A DNA stretch of 64,000 nt, taken from contig NZ_LFIP02000010.1 in the NCBI RefSeq assembly GCF_001189235.2, forward strand, positions 1-64,000, written 5' to 3'. Source of the stretch: Bradyrhizobium embrapense (GTDB lineage: Bacteria; Pseudomonadota; Alphaproteobacteria; Rhizobiales; Xanthobacteraceae). Positions 52,938 through 63,113 of the stretch are shown piece after piece (the stretch's first letter is position 1; the number at the start of each line of letters is the position of its first letter). The notes under the pieces were generated by a model. It was not told the origin of the DNA. It made no database searches and saw only the letters and a list, made by a program, of their open reading frames with translations. The position numbers were made by a program, and so were the translations under genes.

Positions 52938-53578
52938 TCGCTGAGCAGCGGGCGGAACGACGGGCGGGACTTCACCCGTGCGTACCACGCCTTTGCCGCG
53001 TCGTCCTCGCTCCATGGCACGTCGCCCAGATAGTCGATCGCCGAGAGATGCGCAGCGGCGGCGAGGTCCGCGTAGGTGAGGCGGTCGCCGGCGAGATAGT
53101 TCCGCGTCTTCGCCAGCCAGCCGATATAGCTCAGATGATAGCGCACATTGACCTTGGCGGCGCGCATGATGTCGGGTGCCGGCGGGCCGCCGCCATTGTC
53201 CTCGCTCATGAAGCGCTTGTAGATCCGCTCGGTCACCAGCGGGTTGGAGGCTTCCTCGAAGAATTTCTCGTTGAACCACGCCATCAGCCGGCGCACCTCG
53301 ACACGCTCGGCCGAAGACGTCGGCAGCAGCCGACGTTCGCCGGCGTCGAGGCCATGCGTCTCGTCGACATATTCTGCGATCACAGGCGCACCCGGAATCG
53401 GCGGAAATCCCTCGGCGATCAGCACCGGCGTGGTCGCCGCCGGATTGAGCGCCAGGAACGCCTCGCGCCGCTCCCAGACCCGTTCCTCCACCAGGCGCAG
53501 ATCGAGGCCATACTCGCCGAGCACGAGCCGAATGAAGCGCGAATGCGGACAGAACGGATGGTGATACAGCGTATACAT
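52886..53578 (-). CDS. Glutathione S-transferase family protein
   Basis: A 230-residue GST. The N-terminal thioredoxin-like domain starts MYTLYHHPFCPHSRFIRLVL with a candidate catalytic Cys10, followed by NPAATTPVLIAEG (cis-Pro loop). The C-terminal helical domain has YLAGDRLTYADLAAAAHLS. Substrate not predictable. Its 3' end overlaps queG if that gene starts at 52937, so the two are probably co-transcribed. Confidence 0.88.
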   Translation of the reverse strand: MYTLYHHPFCPHSRFIRLVLGEYGLDLRLVEERVWERREAFLALNPAATTPVLIAEGFPPIPGAPVIAEYVDETHGLDAGERRLLPTSSAERVEVRRLMAWFNEKFFEEASNPLVTERIYKRFMSEDNGGGPPAPDIMRAAKVNVRYHLSYIGWLAKTRNYLAGDRLTYADLAAAAHLSAIDYLGDVPWSEDDAAKAWYARVKSRPSFRPLLSEWLAGVPASRTYVDLDF

Positions 53579-53762
53579 GAAGCCCTTGGTAGTGTCGTGG
53601 CGCTTAAGAAACCATCAACCTGTGTGACCTGACCTGTGAATTGGCCGGACCAGTTCCGCTCGTCTCTATGTCGCGTCGGCGCGCAAACCGGAAGCCGCCC
53701 CCGCAGATGGTGCGGGTCACAAAAACGCTATAGCCCAGCAAATCGGCCGGGTAACCCATTGT

Positions 53763-53792
53763 TTGACGATTCTTTGCGATTGCGGCCTATGT
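53763..53792 (+). promoter_or_regulatory. Possible promoter of uppP
   Basis: TTGACG (53763-53768), 18 bases, CTATGT (53787-53792), about 50 bases before the uppP start. Fits the CTTGAC/CTATAT-type alphaproteobacterial housekeeping pattern loosely; the -10 has one or two mismatches. Confidence 0.4.
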
Positions 53793-53840
53793 GCGAATAA
53801 GCGAGAAGAATTCGGTTTTCCACACAGGGCAGATCAGATC

Positions 53841-54647
53841 ATGATGACGGATATGCTGCGGGCGGTGATTCTCGGCATTGTCGAGGGTGTCACCGAGTTC
53901 CTGCCGGTCTCTTCGACGGGCCACCTGCTGCTCGCGGAACGCTTCTTCAATCTCGGCGAAGGCAATTTCTGGAAGAGTTTTGCGATCCTGATTCAGCTCG
54001 GTGCGATCCTCGCGATCCTCGTGCTCTATTTCACCAGATTGTGGCGCGTCGCGCTTGGCATGTTCTCCAATCCCGACGACCGCCGCTTCGTGATCGGCGT
54101 GCTGGTGGCGTTCTTGCCGGCCGTCGTGATCGGCCTGATCGCCGGCAAGTACATCAAGGAATTCCTGTTCAATCCGTGGGTGGTCTGCTTCACGCTGATC
54201 GTCGGCGGCGCCATCCTGCTCTGGGTCGATCAGCTCGATCTCAAGGTGTACGAGGACGACGCGACCCGGTTCCCGCTGCTGATGTATTTCTGGATCGGTG
54301 TCGCGCAGTGCCTGGCGATGATCCCCGGCGTGTCGCGCTCGGGCGCCAGCATCGTCGCCGCGATGCTGCTCGGCGCCGACAAGCGCTCGGCGGCGGAGTT
54401 CTCGTTCTTCCTCGCGATCCCGACCATGGTCGGTGCGTTCGTCTATGATTTCTACAAGAACCGCGCCGATTTCACCTCGGACAATCTCAGCGTCATCGCG
54501 GTCGGCTTCGTGGTCTCCTTCGTCGTGGCAATGGTCGTGGTGAAGACGTTCCTCAACTACGTCACCCGCCACGGCTTCACGTTCTTCGCCTGGTGGCGCG
54601 TGATCGTCGGCACGCTCGGTCTGATCGCGCTGGCGATGGGAAAGTAA
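53841..54647 (+). CDS. uppP: Undecaprenyl-diphosphatase UppP
   Basis: Integral membrane phosphatase recycling undecaprenyl pyrophosphate for peptidoglycan synthesis; also gives bacitracin resistance. The 268-residue protein has the BacA motifs EGVTEFLPVSSTGHLLLAE and PGVSRSGASIVAAMLLGADK and about eight membrane helices. The tandem ATGs at 53841 and 53844 (and 53853) leave the exact start uncertain. The 262-base region upstream holds no gene. Confidence 0.96.
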   Translation: MMTDMLRAVILGIVEGVTEFLPVSSTGHLLLAERFFNLGEGNFWKSFAILIQLGAILAILVLYFTRLWRVALGMFSNPDDRRFVIGVLVAFLPAVVIGLIAGKYIKEFLFNPWVVCFTLIVGGAILLWVDQLDLKVYEDDATRFPLLMYFWIGVAQCLAMIPGVSRSGASIVAAMLLGADKRSAAEFSFFLAIPTMVGAFVYDFYKNRADFTSDNLSVIAVGFVVSFVVAMVVVKTFLNYVTRHGFTFFAWWRVIVGTLGLIALAMGK

Positions 54648-54657
54648 GACCTAATCT

Positions 54658-54685
54658 CGTCATCCCGGCCTTCGCCGGGACGACG
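54658..54685. terminator. Hairpin between convergent uppP and the NDUFA9-like gene
   Basis: TCCCGGC (54663-54669) pairs with GCCGGGA (54674-54680) over a CTTC loop; flanking CGTC and GACG extend the stem. It lies between two convergent genes and could end both transcripts. Its sequence is also that of a common rhizobial short repeat. Confidence 0.6.
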
Positions 54686-54698
54686 ATTGGAGAGGTGC

Positions 54699-55667
54699 CT
54701 ACGCGCTCTTCTTCTGGAACTGCCCGGTCGCGCGGAAGCGCCAGAGATATTGCGGGGCGATCGCTTCCATCGAATCGGGCGTGATGCCGAGGCCCGCGAA
54801 AGTAAGGCCGGCGGCCTTGGCGGCATCCGACACCACATTGTCCGAACGCAGCATAGCGACCTGGTCCGGCGTCAAGGTGAAGGGGCCGGGCGCGAATTGC
54901 AGGACATACGACTGCAGCTTGGCAAGGCCGAACGGCAGCGGCGCCAGCACCCGGTCGCGCTGGGTGATCTGAAGGATGATCTGCATCACCTCGCGCATGG
55001 TCAGCACTTCCGGCCCGCCGAGCTCGTAGGTCGCGCCTGCCTTCGCCTTGCCGTCGACGGCATTGGCCACGGCGTCCGCGACATCTGCGACATAGGCCGG
55101 CTGCACCTTGTTGACCCCGCCGCCGACCAGCGGCAGCACCGGCGACATCCGCGCCAGTGCCGCAAACCGGTTGGTGAACTGATCCTCGGGCCCGAACAGC
55201 AGCGACGGCCGCATGATGGTGGCCTCTGGCAGGGCCGCCTGCACGGCCTGCTCGCCCTTCGCCTTGGCGCGGTAATAACCCGAGGGCGAATCCGCGTCGG
55301 CACCGATCGCCGAGACGTGGACCATCCGCCCGCCCACGGCGGCGGCTGCCTTGGCGATGGTCTCGGCGCCCTTCACCTGCACGGCGTCAAAGCTCTGCCC
55401 GCCGCCTTCGGCCAGGATGCCGACCAGGTTGATCGCGATATGCGAATCACGCATCGCCGCCTCGACCGAGGCCGGGTAGCGCACATTGGCCTGGACGGCA
55501 TGAATCTGCCCGACGCGGCCGAGCGGCTGCAGATGGCCGGCCAGTTCAGGCCGCCGCACCGCGACCCGCACGCGGTAATCGCGCTTGCAGAGCGCCCGGA
55601 CCACGTTCCGCCCCAGAAATCCGGATCCGCCGAATACCGTGACGAGCGTTTCCAGGTTCGATGCCAT
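54699..55667 (-). CDS. Complex I NDUFA9-type NAD(P)-binding protein
   Basis: A 322-residue atypical short-chain dehydrogenase. FGGSGFLGRNVVRALCKRDY is the Rossmann phosphate-binding region; HVSAIGADADSPSGYYRAKA carries the YxxxK motif; MRPSLLFGPEDQFTNRFA is characteristic of the NDUFA9/NAD-dependent epimerase-like group associated with respiratory complex I. The ATG at 55667 is chosen because AGGA then has 9-base spacing; an ATG at 55676 is too close to it. Confidence 0.87.
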   Translation of the reverse strand: MASNLETLVTVFGGSGFLGRNVVRALCKRDYRVRVAVRRPELAGHLQPLGRVGQIHAVQANVRYPASVEAAMRDSHIAINLVGILAEGGGQSFDAVQVKGAETIAKAAAAVGGRMVHVSAIGADADSPSGYYRAKAKGEQAVQAALPEATIMRPSLLFGPEDQFTNRFAALARMSPVLPLVGGGVNKVQPAYVADVADAVANAVDGKAKAGATYELGGPEVLTMREVMQIILQITQRDRVLAPLPFGLAKLQSYVLQFAPGPFTLTPDQVAMLRSDNVVSDAAKAAGLTFAGLGITPDSMEAIAPQYLWRFRATGQFQKKSA

Positions 55668-55774
55668 GAGGTCCATTCCTGCCGGATTCGAGAGCGATTG
55701 AGCGTATTTACAGCCTCTGGCGATACGACATCAGCCCAATCCTGTACAGGCTAATTGAATTTTCAATCGCGAAT

Positions 55775-55803
55775 TTGACAAGCGCGTAACCGATCCTTAC
55801 TAA
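55775..55803 (+). promoter_or_regulatory. Sigma-70-type promoter of tRNA-Leu
   Basis: TTGACA (55775-55780), 17 bases, TACTAA (55798-55803). The -35 is perfect and the spacing is ideal; predicted transcription start is a few bases before the mature tRNA 5' end at 55816. Confidence 0.8.
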
Positions 55804-55815
55804 GCCGCTCCACAT

Positions 55816-55902
<87 letters not shown>

Positions 55903-56028
55903 CCCCCTTTTTAAGCGATTGAAATCGCTCAGTATCCGGAGGGCGGCTGCGGCAAAGCCGTACCCGTTGCCGGTGCGCCGGAGGCGAGGCCGGAGCCTGC
56001 GCGCCAGTCGGCGTCGCGTCCGCGAGTC

Positions 56029-57297
56029 TCACACCACCCGCCGCCCCGCCCGCAGGGCGATCGGCCGCTGCACAAAATACATCGCGATCATCGAGATCAT
56101 CGAGCTCGCCACGACGACGTAGCCGATCCGGTCGAAATGCAGCAGCGAGCCGTCCGCATTCTCTGCGACGATCGCGGCGGCGACCACCGATCCCAGGCCG
56201 CCAGACAATTGCTGCACCGACGCTGAGATCGCGCTGAACGAGCCGCGCTGGCTGGCATCGGGGATCGCCGACATCAGCGCCTGCGAGGGGATCATGCGCG
56301 AGAAGATGCCGACGAACATCAGCACATTGACGATGATCGCGGTCAGCAGCGAGACGTGGCCGAGATGGGTGTAGATCAGCACCATGATGGCCGACACCAC
56401 GCAGCCGAAGATGAAGGTCGGATATTTGCCGAACGCATCGCTGGCGCGGCCGACCAGCGGTCCCATCAGGATGCTGAACAGGCCGGAGACCAGATAGATC
56501 GTCGGCAGGTGGACGATGTCGATGCCGAGATTGTGCACGGTGAAGGCGCTGCCGAACGGCATCAGCATGAAGCCGCCGGTCGCCAGCAGCGTCGTCACCA
56601 GGAAGGCGAGCGTGTAGCGGGGCTGCGCGACGGTCGAGATCAGATGCTGGAACGGGTTGCGGTCGTGCTGAAGCTTGAGATGGCCGTCGACCGGCTCCAT
56701 GACCAGCGCGATGGTGGCGATCGCCGCGATCGACAGGCCGACGATGGCGACGAAGCAGATGTGCCAATTCCAGTGATTGGCCAGGAAAAGCCCGGCCGGC
56801 ACGCCGAGCACCTGGCTCGCGGCGAATGCGGTCTGGATGAAGCCCATCACCCGGCCGCGCAGACGCAGCGGAAACAGGTCGGTGACGATGGCGAGCACGA
56901 CGGAGCCGATCACGCCGCCGAACAGGCCGGTGACGATGCGGCCGAGCAGCAGCACATGGAAATTCTGCGCCAGCGCGCACAGCACGGTGCCGAGCGTGAA
57001 GCCGACATAAAAGAACAACAACAGCCGCTTGCGGTCGAAGCGATCGGCAAAGCCGGCGGCGAGGATGCCGGAAATCCCGGCCGCGAAGGCGTAGGCCGAC
57101 ACCGCGACGCCGAATTGCCCGGCCGTGATGTTGAGCGACGGCATCAGGATGGCGCCGAGCGGCGACATGATGATGAAGTCGAGGATCAGGGTGAATTGCG
57201 TGAACGCAAGCAGCGCGATCAGGAACGCTTGATAACGCGAGAAGCCGCGTTCCTGCGGCTCGGCGTCGATCGGCGCGGCGATGGTCTGGTCCGACAT
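56029..57297 (-). CDS. MFS transporter, DHA1-type
   Basis: A 422-residue 12-helix transporter. FILDFIIMSPLGAILMPSLN in TM1 and FADRFDRKRLLLFFYVGF (loop 2-3) are MFS signatures; GRIVTGLFGGVIGSVVLAIV is motif C-like, as in drug or sugar exporters. The ATG at 57297 is taken because earlier in-frame starts have no ribosome-binding site either, and MSDQTIAA fits the usual hydrophilic N-terminus. Substrate unknown. Confidence 0.87.
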   Translation of the reverse strand: MSDQTIAAPIDAEPQERGFSRYQAFLIALLAFTQFTLILDFIIMSPLGAILMPSLNITAGQFGVAVSAYAFAAGISGILAAGFADRFDRKRLLLFFYVGFTLGTVLCALAQNFHVLLLGRIVTGLFGGVIGSVVLAIVTDLFPLRLRGRVMGFIQTAFAASQVLGVPAGLFLANHWNWHICFVAIVGLSIAAIATIALVMEPVDGHLKLQHDRNPFQHLISTVAQPRYTLAFLVTTLLATGGFMLMPFGSAFTVHNLGIDIVHLPTIYLVSGLFSILMGPLVGRASDAFGKYPTFIFGCVVSAIMVLIYTHLGHVSLLTAIIVNVLMFVGIFSRMIPSQALMSAIPDASQRGSFSAISASVQQLSGGLGSVVAAAIVAENADGSLLHFDRIGYVVVASSMISMIAMYFVQRPIALRAGRRVV

Positions 57298-57662
57298 GAG
57301 GCTCATTTCTGAAGATGAGTAGGACGTGCGAGCGGCTGGGCACAGATAGGGCGCCATCCGTGGATTTCATCGGCGCGGACGCGCAAAAAATTATGCGGGA
57401 CTGTGATCAAAAACCGCGAAACTCCCGCTCCTCCATATGGGTATTGCGAGGCCTCGGGTCATCCCATTGCCAATCGTTTGAATTGCGCGTGATCCAAATG
57501 CAACAGAGTTCACGCGATGCTGGGCAGCCGTGCCGGGATATGGCAAGAGCGGGGGCGTAACCCCTGGCTGAGCCGGCCGGCGACCGCCTATCCGCTCGCA
57601 TCCCCGGCGTTTGGGGGCTAGTGTCGCCTGTCGAATCGATCCGAGACCCGAGGCCTTATTTC
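57298..57662. other. Non-coding divergent region between the MFS gene and the RNase D gene
   Basis: 365 bases with no supported gene on either strand and no clear promoter. A slightly lower GC tract around 57385-57500 is the likeliest location of the two divergent promoters. Confidence 0.4.
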
Positions 57663-58277
57663 ATGACCATCCGCCTGCATCGCGGCGACCTGCCCGATCT
57701 CACTCGCTATACCGATTCCGTTGCGATCGACACCGAGACCATGGGACTGCATCCGCATCGTGACCGGCTCTGCGTGGTGCAGATGTCGAACGGCGACGGC
57801 ACCGCCGACGTGATCCAGATCCCGAAGGGCCACACCGACTCGCCGAACCTGAAGGCGCTGCTCGCCAACCCTGCGATCACCAAGATCTTTCATTTTGCGC
57901 GGTTCGACGTCGCGGTGCTCTACAACACGTTCGGCGTGATGCCGGCGCCGGTCTATTGCACCAAGATCGCCTCGCGGCTCTCGCGCACCTATACCGACCG
58001 CCACGGCCTGAAGGACCTGGTGCGCGAGGTGCTGAACGTCGAGCTGTCGAAGCAGCAGCAGTCGAGCGACTGGGGTGCGCAAAGCCTCAGCGAAGCCCAG
58101 CTCGCCTATGCCGCATCCGACGTGCTGCACCTGCATGCGTTGCGCGACAAGTTGAATGTGATGCTGGCGCGTGAGGGACGCACCGATCTCGCGAAGGCCT
58201 GCTTCGACTTCCTGCCGACGCGTGCCAGGCTCGACCTCGACGGCTGGGAGGCCGAGGACATCTTCGCCCATTCGTGA
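57663..58277 (+). CDS. Ribonuclease D-like 3'-5' exonuclease, exonuclease domain only
   Basis: A 204-residue DEDDy exonuclease. Exo I is VAIDTETMGLHPHRDR (Asp, Glu), Exo II is HFARFDVAVLYNTFG, and Exo III is YAASDVLHLHALRDKL (Tyr-x3-Asp). E. coli RNase D is 375 residues with two HRDC domains; these are absent, as is common in rhizobial short versions. It likely trims stable RNAs. The ATG at 57663 has GAGG about 9 bases upstream. Confidence 0.9.
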   Translation: MTIRLHRGDLPDLTRYTDSVAIDTETMGLHPHRDRLCVVQMSNGDGTADVIQIPKGHTDSPNLKALLANPAITKIFHFARFDVAVLYNTFGVMPAPVYCTKIASRLSRTYTDRHGLKDLVREVLNVELSKQQQSSDWGAQSLSEAQLAYAASDVLHLHALRDKLNVMLAREGRTDLAKACFDFLPTRARLDLDGWEAEDIFAHS

Positions 58278-58447
58278 TTTCGCCCGTTAATGATGGGGCG
58301 CGAATTCGTCGCGGCGGGGCCGGTTCCGCCCCGTTTCGGCCAAACTGTTCACGCGTGGTCCCCCGCAGGGGCGCGACGCGAGGTCCGGGCTGCATAATCG
58401 GGCGGCTCCGGCTAGGATAGGGGCAATTTCGTGCCTCTGGAGCTCAG

Positions 58448-59194
58448 GTGAATTCGGTTCAGAATCCAGCCCAGAATCCCGGCTACGTCACGGGCCTCGA
58501 GGCGCGGTTTGCCGCCGCCGCACGGCACAGCCGCATGGTGCGGATCCTGCGCATCGCCGTGCCTGCGGTGGTTGGGCTGTCGATGGCCTCGATCATCTTC
58601 GTCTCGGTCTACAATCCATTCCGCGAGATGATCCCCAAGCTGCCGGTCGAGATGGACAATCTCGTCGTCTCCGGCACCAAGATCACGATGGAATCGCCGC
58701 ACATCGCCGGCTTCTCGGCCGAGGGGCGGCCCTATGAGATGTGGGCCAAGGCGGCGATCCAGGACGTCACCGACCCCGATCATGTCGAGCTGAAGACGAT
58801 CCGCGCCAAGGTGGCGCAGCAGGATGAGTCGACCGTGACGATGGATGCGCGCACCGGCTTCTTCGACAACAAGAAGCAGCTGCTCGACCTGCGCCAGGAT
58901 ATCTTCCTGCAGTCGTCCACCGGCTATGAAGCCAAGCTGACGCAGGCCTTCGTCGACATCAACAAGGGCAACGTGTCGTCGGACGAGCATGTCGACGTCA
59001 AATTGCTCCAGGGCACGCTGACATCGGACAGGCTCAGGATCTACAACAGCGGCGAGCTCGTGCGGTTCGAAGGCAATGTCGTGATGTATCTCGACAAGCT
59101 CGGCGACAACAATGCGAGCGCGCCCGCCGAGCCCGCACCACCACCACCTCCTCCTGCGCCGCCGAAGGCGCGCAAATCCGCCAACACGAAATGA
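58448..59194 (+). CDS. lptC: LPS export protein LptC
   Basis: Single-pass inner-membrane component that passes lipopolysaccharide from LptB2FG to LptA. The 248-residue protein has one N-terminal helix (ILRIAVPAVVGLSMASIIFV) and a periplasmic beta-jellyroll with the family pattern AEGRPYEMWAKAAIQD and GTLTSDRLRIYNSGELVRFE. It ends in a Pro-rich tail. It starts with GTG at 58448 behind GGAG; the stop overlaps lptA (ATGA). Confidence 0.9.
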   Translation: MNSVQNPAQNPGYVTGLEARFAAAARHSRMVRILRIAVPAVVGLSMASIIFVSVYNPFREMIPKLPVEMDNLVVSGTKITMESPHIAGFSAEGRPYEMWAKAAIQDVTDPDHVELKTIRAKVAQQDESTVTMDARTGFFDNKKQLLDLRQDIFLQSSTGYEAKLTQAFVDINKGNVSSDEHVDVKLLQGTLTSDRLRIYNSGELVRFEGNVVMYLDKLGDNNASAPAEPAPPPPPPAPPKARKSANTK

Positions 59195-59931
59195 ATTTGA
59201 TGATGAGACGCTTTCCGCACGGCATCGCAATTGCGGCCTTTCTGCTCGCGCTGTTCGCCGTGAACTACGCCGCGGCGCAGGGCTCGATGTCCGGTGTTCC
59301 CAACGCCATGCAGGGCTTTTCGCAGAACCGCGACCAGCCGATCCAGATCGAGGCCGCCGCGCTCGAGATGCGCGACAAGAAGAAGGAGGCGACCTTCTCC
59401 GGCAATGTGAAGGTCGTGCAGGGCGATACCACCATGACCTCGAAGATCCTGGTGGTGTTCTACGAGGACAAGTCGACAGCGGCGCCGGCGCCGGCCGCGA
59501 GCGGCACCAAGGCTGCCGCCGCTCAGAAGGGCGCGCCGATGCAATCGGCGACCCCGGGCCCCGGCGGCGCGTCCTCGATCAAGCGACTGGAGGCGAAGGG
59601 CAATGTCGTCGTCACCCAGAAGGATCAGGTCGTCACCGGCGAGACCGCGATCTTCGACACCAAGACCAATCTGATCACCATGCTCGGCGGAGGCGGCGGC
59701 CAGGTGGTGCTGACCCAGTGCCAGAACGTGCTGCGCGGCGACCGCCTGCTGGTCGACATGACCACCGGCGTCTCGCGGGTGGAATCCGACAGCGGCAAGG
59801 TGCAGGGCCTGTTCATCCAGTCCCAGGGCGGCCAGAACGGCAAGGGCGGCTGCGGCACGCCGGCCGCCCCCGGCACGACCCCGGCAGCCCCGTCGCCGCT
59901 TCAACTTCTTCCGGGCAGCAAGCCGAAATAG
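59191..59931 (+). CDS. lptA: LPS transport periplasmic protein LptA
   Basis: Forms the periplasmic bridge for lipopolysaccharide. A Sec signal (FPHGIAIAAFLLALFAVNYA, cleavage after AAA) precedes the OstA-type repeats: EMRDKKKEATFSGNVKVVQG and RLEAKGNVVVTQKDQVVTGE. Residues about 93-125 form a Pro/Ala-rich insertion between the two halves. 246 residues, longer than E. coli LptA (185). Translationally coupled to lptC. Confidence 0.92.
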   Translation: MNLMMRRFPHGIAIAAFLLALFAVNYAAAQGSMSGVPNAMQGFSQNRDQPIQIEAAALEMRDKKKEATFSGNVKVVQGDTTMTSKILVVFYEDKSTAAPAPAASGTKAAAAQKGAPMQSATPGPGGASSIKRLEAKGNVVVTQKDQVVTGETAIFDTKTNLITMLGGGGGQVVLTQCQNVLRGDRLLVDMTTGVSRVESDSGKVQGLFIQSQGGQNGKGGCGTPAAPGTTPAAPSPLQLLPGSKPK

Positions 59932-60195
59932 GCGCCGCAAAGTAAGCCTCACGTAAGGTGAAGTAGAATCAATAAGTTAGATAATATCTTGCGACCGCGA
60001 GGTTGAAGCGCGCGGGGCGAGACTGTATCTACTCCAGCGGCCCGGCCGGACGATGTGCCTTCGAGGGGGAGTTATGTCGGCCGGGACAGGGGCATCCATT
60101 CATTCAAGGCGCGGGTGATCGCGCTTTGCCGTGCGAATCGATCGGTCCGCAGGCAAGGTCGCGGGATCACCGTGAAAGGCTGAAGCGAAGCGGGG

Positions 60196-61182
<987 letters not shown>

Positions 61183-61272
61183 CCAAAATTTTGCGTCCGT
61201 CAAGCCGTGTACAAGCTTCACGGACTAAGATAAGCAAGAATCGAGCCAACTTTTAAGGTCGATCTTGCCTCC

Positions 61273-62928
61273 ATGGCACTGACGCAAAGACTAGAGTTCC
61301 GCCAGTCGCAGTCGCTGGTGATGACGCCGCAGCTGATGCAGGCGATCAAGCTGCTGCAACTGTCGAACCTGGATCTGTCGGCCTTTGTCGAGGAAGAGCT
61401 GGAACGCAATCCGCTGCTCGAGCGGGCCGCAGACGGGCCGGAGCCACCGGTGGCGGGCGAGCCGGTGATGGAGCGGCCGGACTACGGCGATTCCAACGGT
61501 TCCAATAGCTACGGGGACGATGGCGACGCCTCTGACATGGCTGCAGGTTCGGGCGGCGAGGCCGGCTTTGAGCCCGGCCAGGAGGAATGGCTGAACCGCG
61601 ACCTCGGCACCCGAGCCGAGATCGAGCAGACGCTCGATACCAGGCTCGACAATGTGTTCGCCGAGGAACCGGCCGAAGCCGCCGCGCGCGCCGCGCAGGA
61701 CGCAGCCCCGTCGGTCTATACCGAATGGGGCGGTGGGGCCTCCAGCGACGACGAATACAATCTCGAAGCCTTCGTGGCCGCCGAGCTGACGCTCGCCGAC
61801 CACCTTGCCGAACAGCTCGCGGTGGCGTTCTCGGCGCCGGCGCAGCGCATGATCGGGCAGTACCTGATCGACCTGGTCGACGACGCCGGCTACCTGCCGG
61901 CCGACCTCGGCCAGGCCGCCGAGCGGCTCGGTGCCTCGCAGCAGGCGGTCGACGAGGTCCTCGCGGTGCTGCAGAAGTTCGATCCGCCGGGCGTGTGCGC
62001 GCGAAACCTGAGCGAGTGCCTGGCGATCCAGCTGCGCGAGCTCGATCGCTACGATCCGGCGATGCAGGCGCTGGTCGAGCATCTCGACCTGCTCGCCAAG
62101 CGCGACATCGCGGCCCTGCGAAAGCTGTGCGGCGTCGACGACGAAGACATCACCGACATGATCGCCGAGATCCGCCGGCTCGATCCGAAGCCCGGGCTGA
62201 AGTTCGGCACCGCGCGGACGCAGACCATGGTGCCCGACGTCTATGTGCGTCCGGGTCCCGACGGCGGCTGGCATGTCGAGCTCAACAGCGACACTCTGCC
62301 GCGCGTGCTGGTCAACCAGACCTATTACTCTGAGCTGTCGAAGACGATCCGCAAGGACGGGGACAAGTCGTACTTCACCGATTGCCTGCAGAACGCGACC
62401 TGGCTGGTGCGCGCGCTCGATCAGCGAGCCCGAACCATCCTGAAGGTCGCAACTGAAATCGTCCGCCAGCAGGATGGATTCTTCACCTATGGCGTCGCGC
62501 ATCTGCGGCCGCTCAATCTGAAGGCGGTAGCGGATGCGATCCAGATGCATGAATCGACGGTGTCGCGCGTCACGGCCAACAAATACATGGCGACCAATCG
62601 CGGCAGTTTTGAATTGAAGTATTTTTTCACCGCGTCGATCGCTTCCGCCGACGGCGGAGAGGCGCATTCGGCCGAAGCGGTGCGTCACCACATCAAGCAG
62701 TTGATCGACGGCGAGGCGCCGTCGGCGATCCTGTCCGACGACACGATCGTGGAACGTTTGCGCGCTTCGGGCATTGATATTGCCCGCCGCACCGTCGCGA
62801 AGTACCGCGAGGCGATGCGGATACCATCCTCGGTGCAGCGCCGCCGTGACAAACAGAGCATGCTCGGTAATGCCCTTTCGGCTCCTGCCTCCTCGCCCGA
62901 CCGCTCGCGCGATACAGCCCCCGTTTAG
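61273..62928 (+). CDS. rpoN: RNA polymerase sigma-54 factor
   Basis: Directs RNA polymerase to -24/-12 promoters of nitrogen-fixation, nitrogen-assimilation and transport genes, with enhancer-binding activators. Region I is LEFRQSQSLVMTPQLMQAIK; region II is the acidic stretch around residues 55-160; region III holds the core-binding and HTH parts, and the RpoN box ARRTVAKYRE lies at residues 504-513. Length 551. Bradyrhizobium species often carry two rpoN genes; this one has the conserved lptB-rpoN-hpf-ptsN setting. Confidence 0.97.
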   Translation: MALTQRLEFRQSQSLVMTPQLMQAIKLLQLSNLDLSAFVEEELERNPLLERAADGPEPPVAGEPVMERPDYGDSNGSNSYGDDGDASDMAAGSGGEAGFEPGQEEWLNRDLGTRAEIEQTLDTRLDNVFAEEPAEAAARAAQDAAPSVYTEWGGGASSDDEYNLEAFVAAELTLADHLAEQLAVAFSAPAQRMIGQYLIDLVDDAGYLPADLGQAAERLGASQQAVDEVLAVLQKFDPPGVCARNLSECLAIQLRELDRYDPAMQALVEHLDLLAKRDIAALRKLCGVDDEDITDMIAEIRRLDPKPGLKFGTARTQTMVPDVYVRPGPDGGWHVELNSDTLPRVLVNQTYYSELSKTIRKDGDKSYFTDCLQNATWLVRALDQRARTILKVATEIVRQQDGFFTYGVAHLRPLNLKAVADAIQMHESTVSRVTANKYMATNRGSFELKYFFTASIASADGGEAHSAEAVRHHIKQLIDGEAPSAILSDDTIVERLRASGIDIARRTVAKYREAMRIPSSVQRRRDKQSMLGNALSAPASSPDRSRDTAPV

Positions 62929-63084
62929 GTTACTTCTTGAGTATGGCTCCGTCCGAGTACGGAGCGGGCCATCCGCTCGTTGCGTTCGTGCCAAATCGGA
63001 ATAGTCTCAACCTCTCCAGGCGAAGCGCCATCCAGACAGGGAGGTAACCGGAAGCCCAGCAAGCTCCACGCTCCTGCAAGAGTG

Positions 63085-63111
63085 ATCGAGGCATCCAGCA
63101 ATCGAGGCATC
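63085..63111. repeat. Duplicated ribosome-binding region before hpf
   Basis: ATCGAGGCATC occurs at 63085-63095 and 63101-63111 (period 16). The second copy holds the GAGG that lies 7 bases before the hpf ATG; the first is a spare copy out of range. Confidence 0.65.
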
Positions 63112-63113
63112 AA

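Noticed and set aside
53085..53279. Start of queG at 53279
   Set aside because: The added 114 residues are an out-of-frame translation of the GST gene with no relation to QueG.
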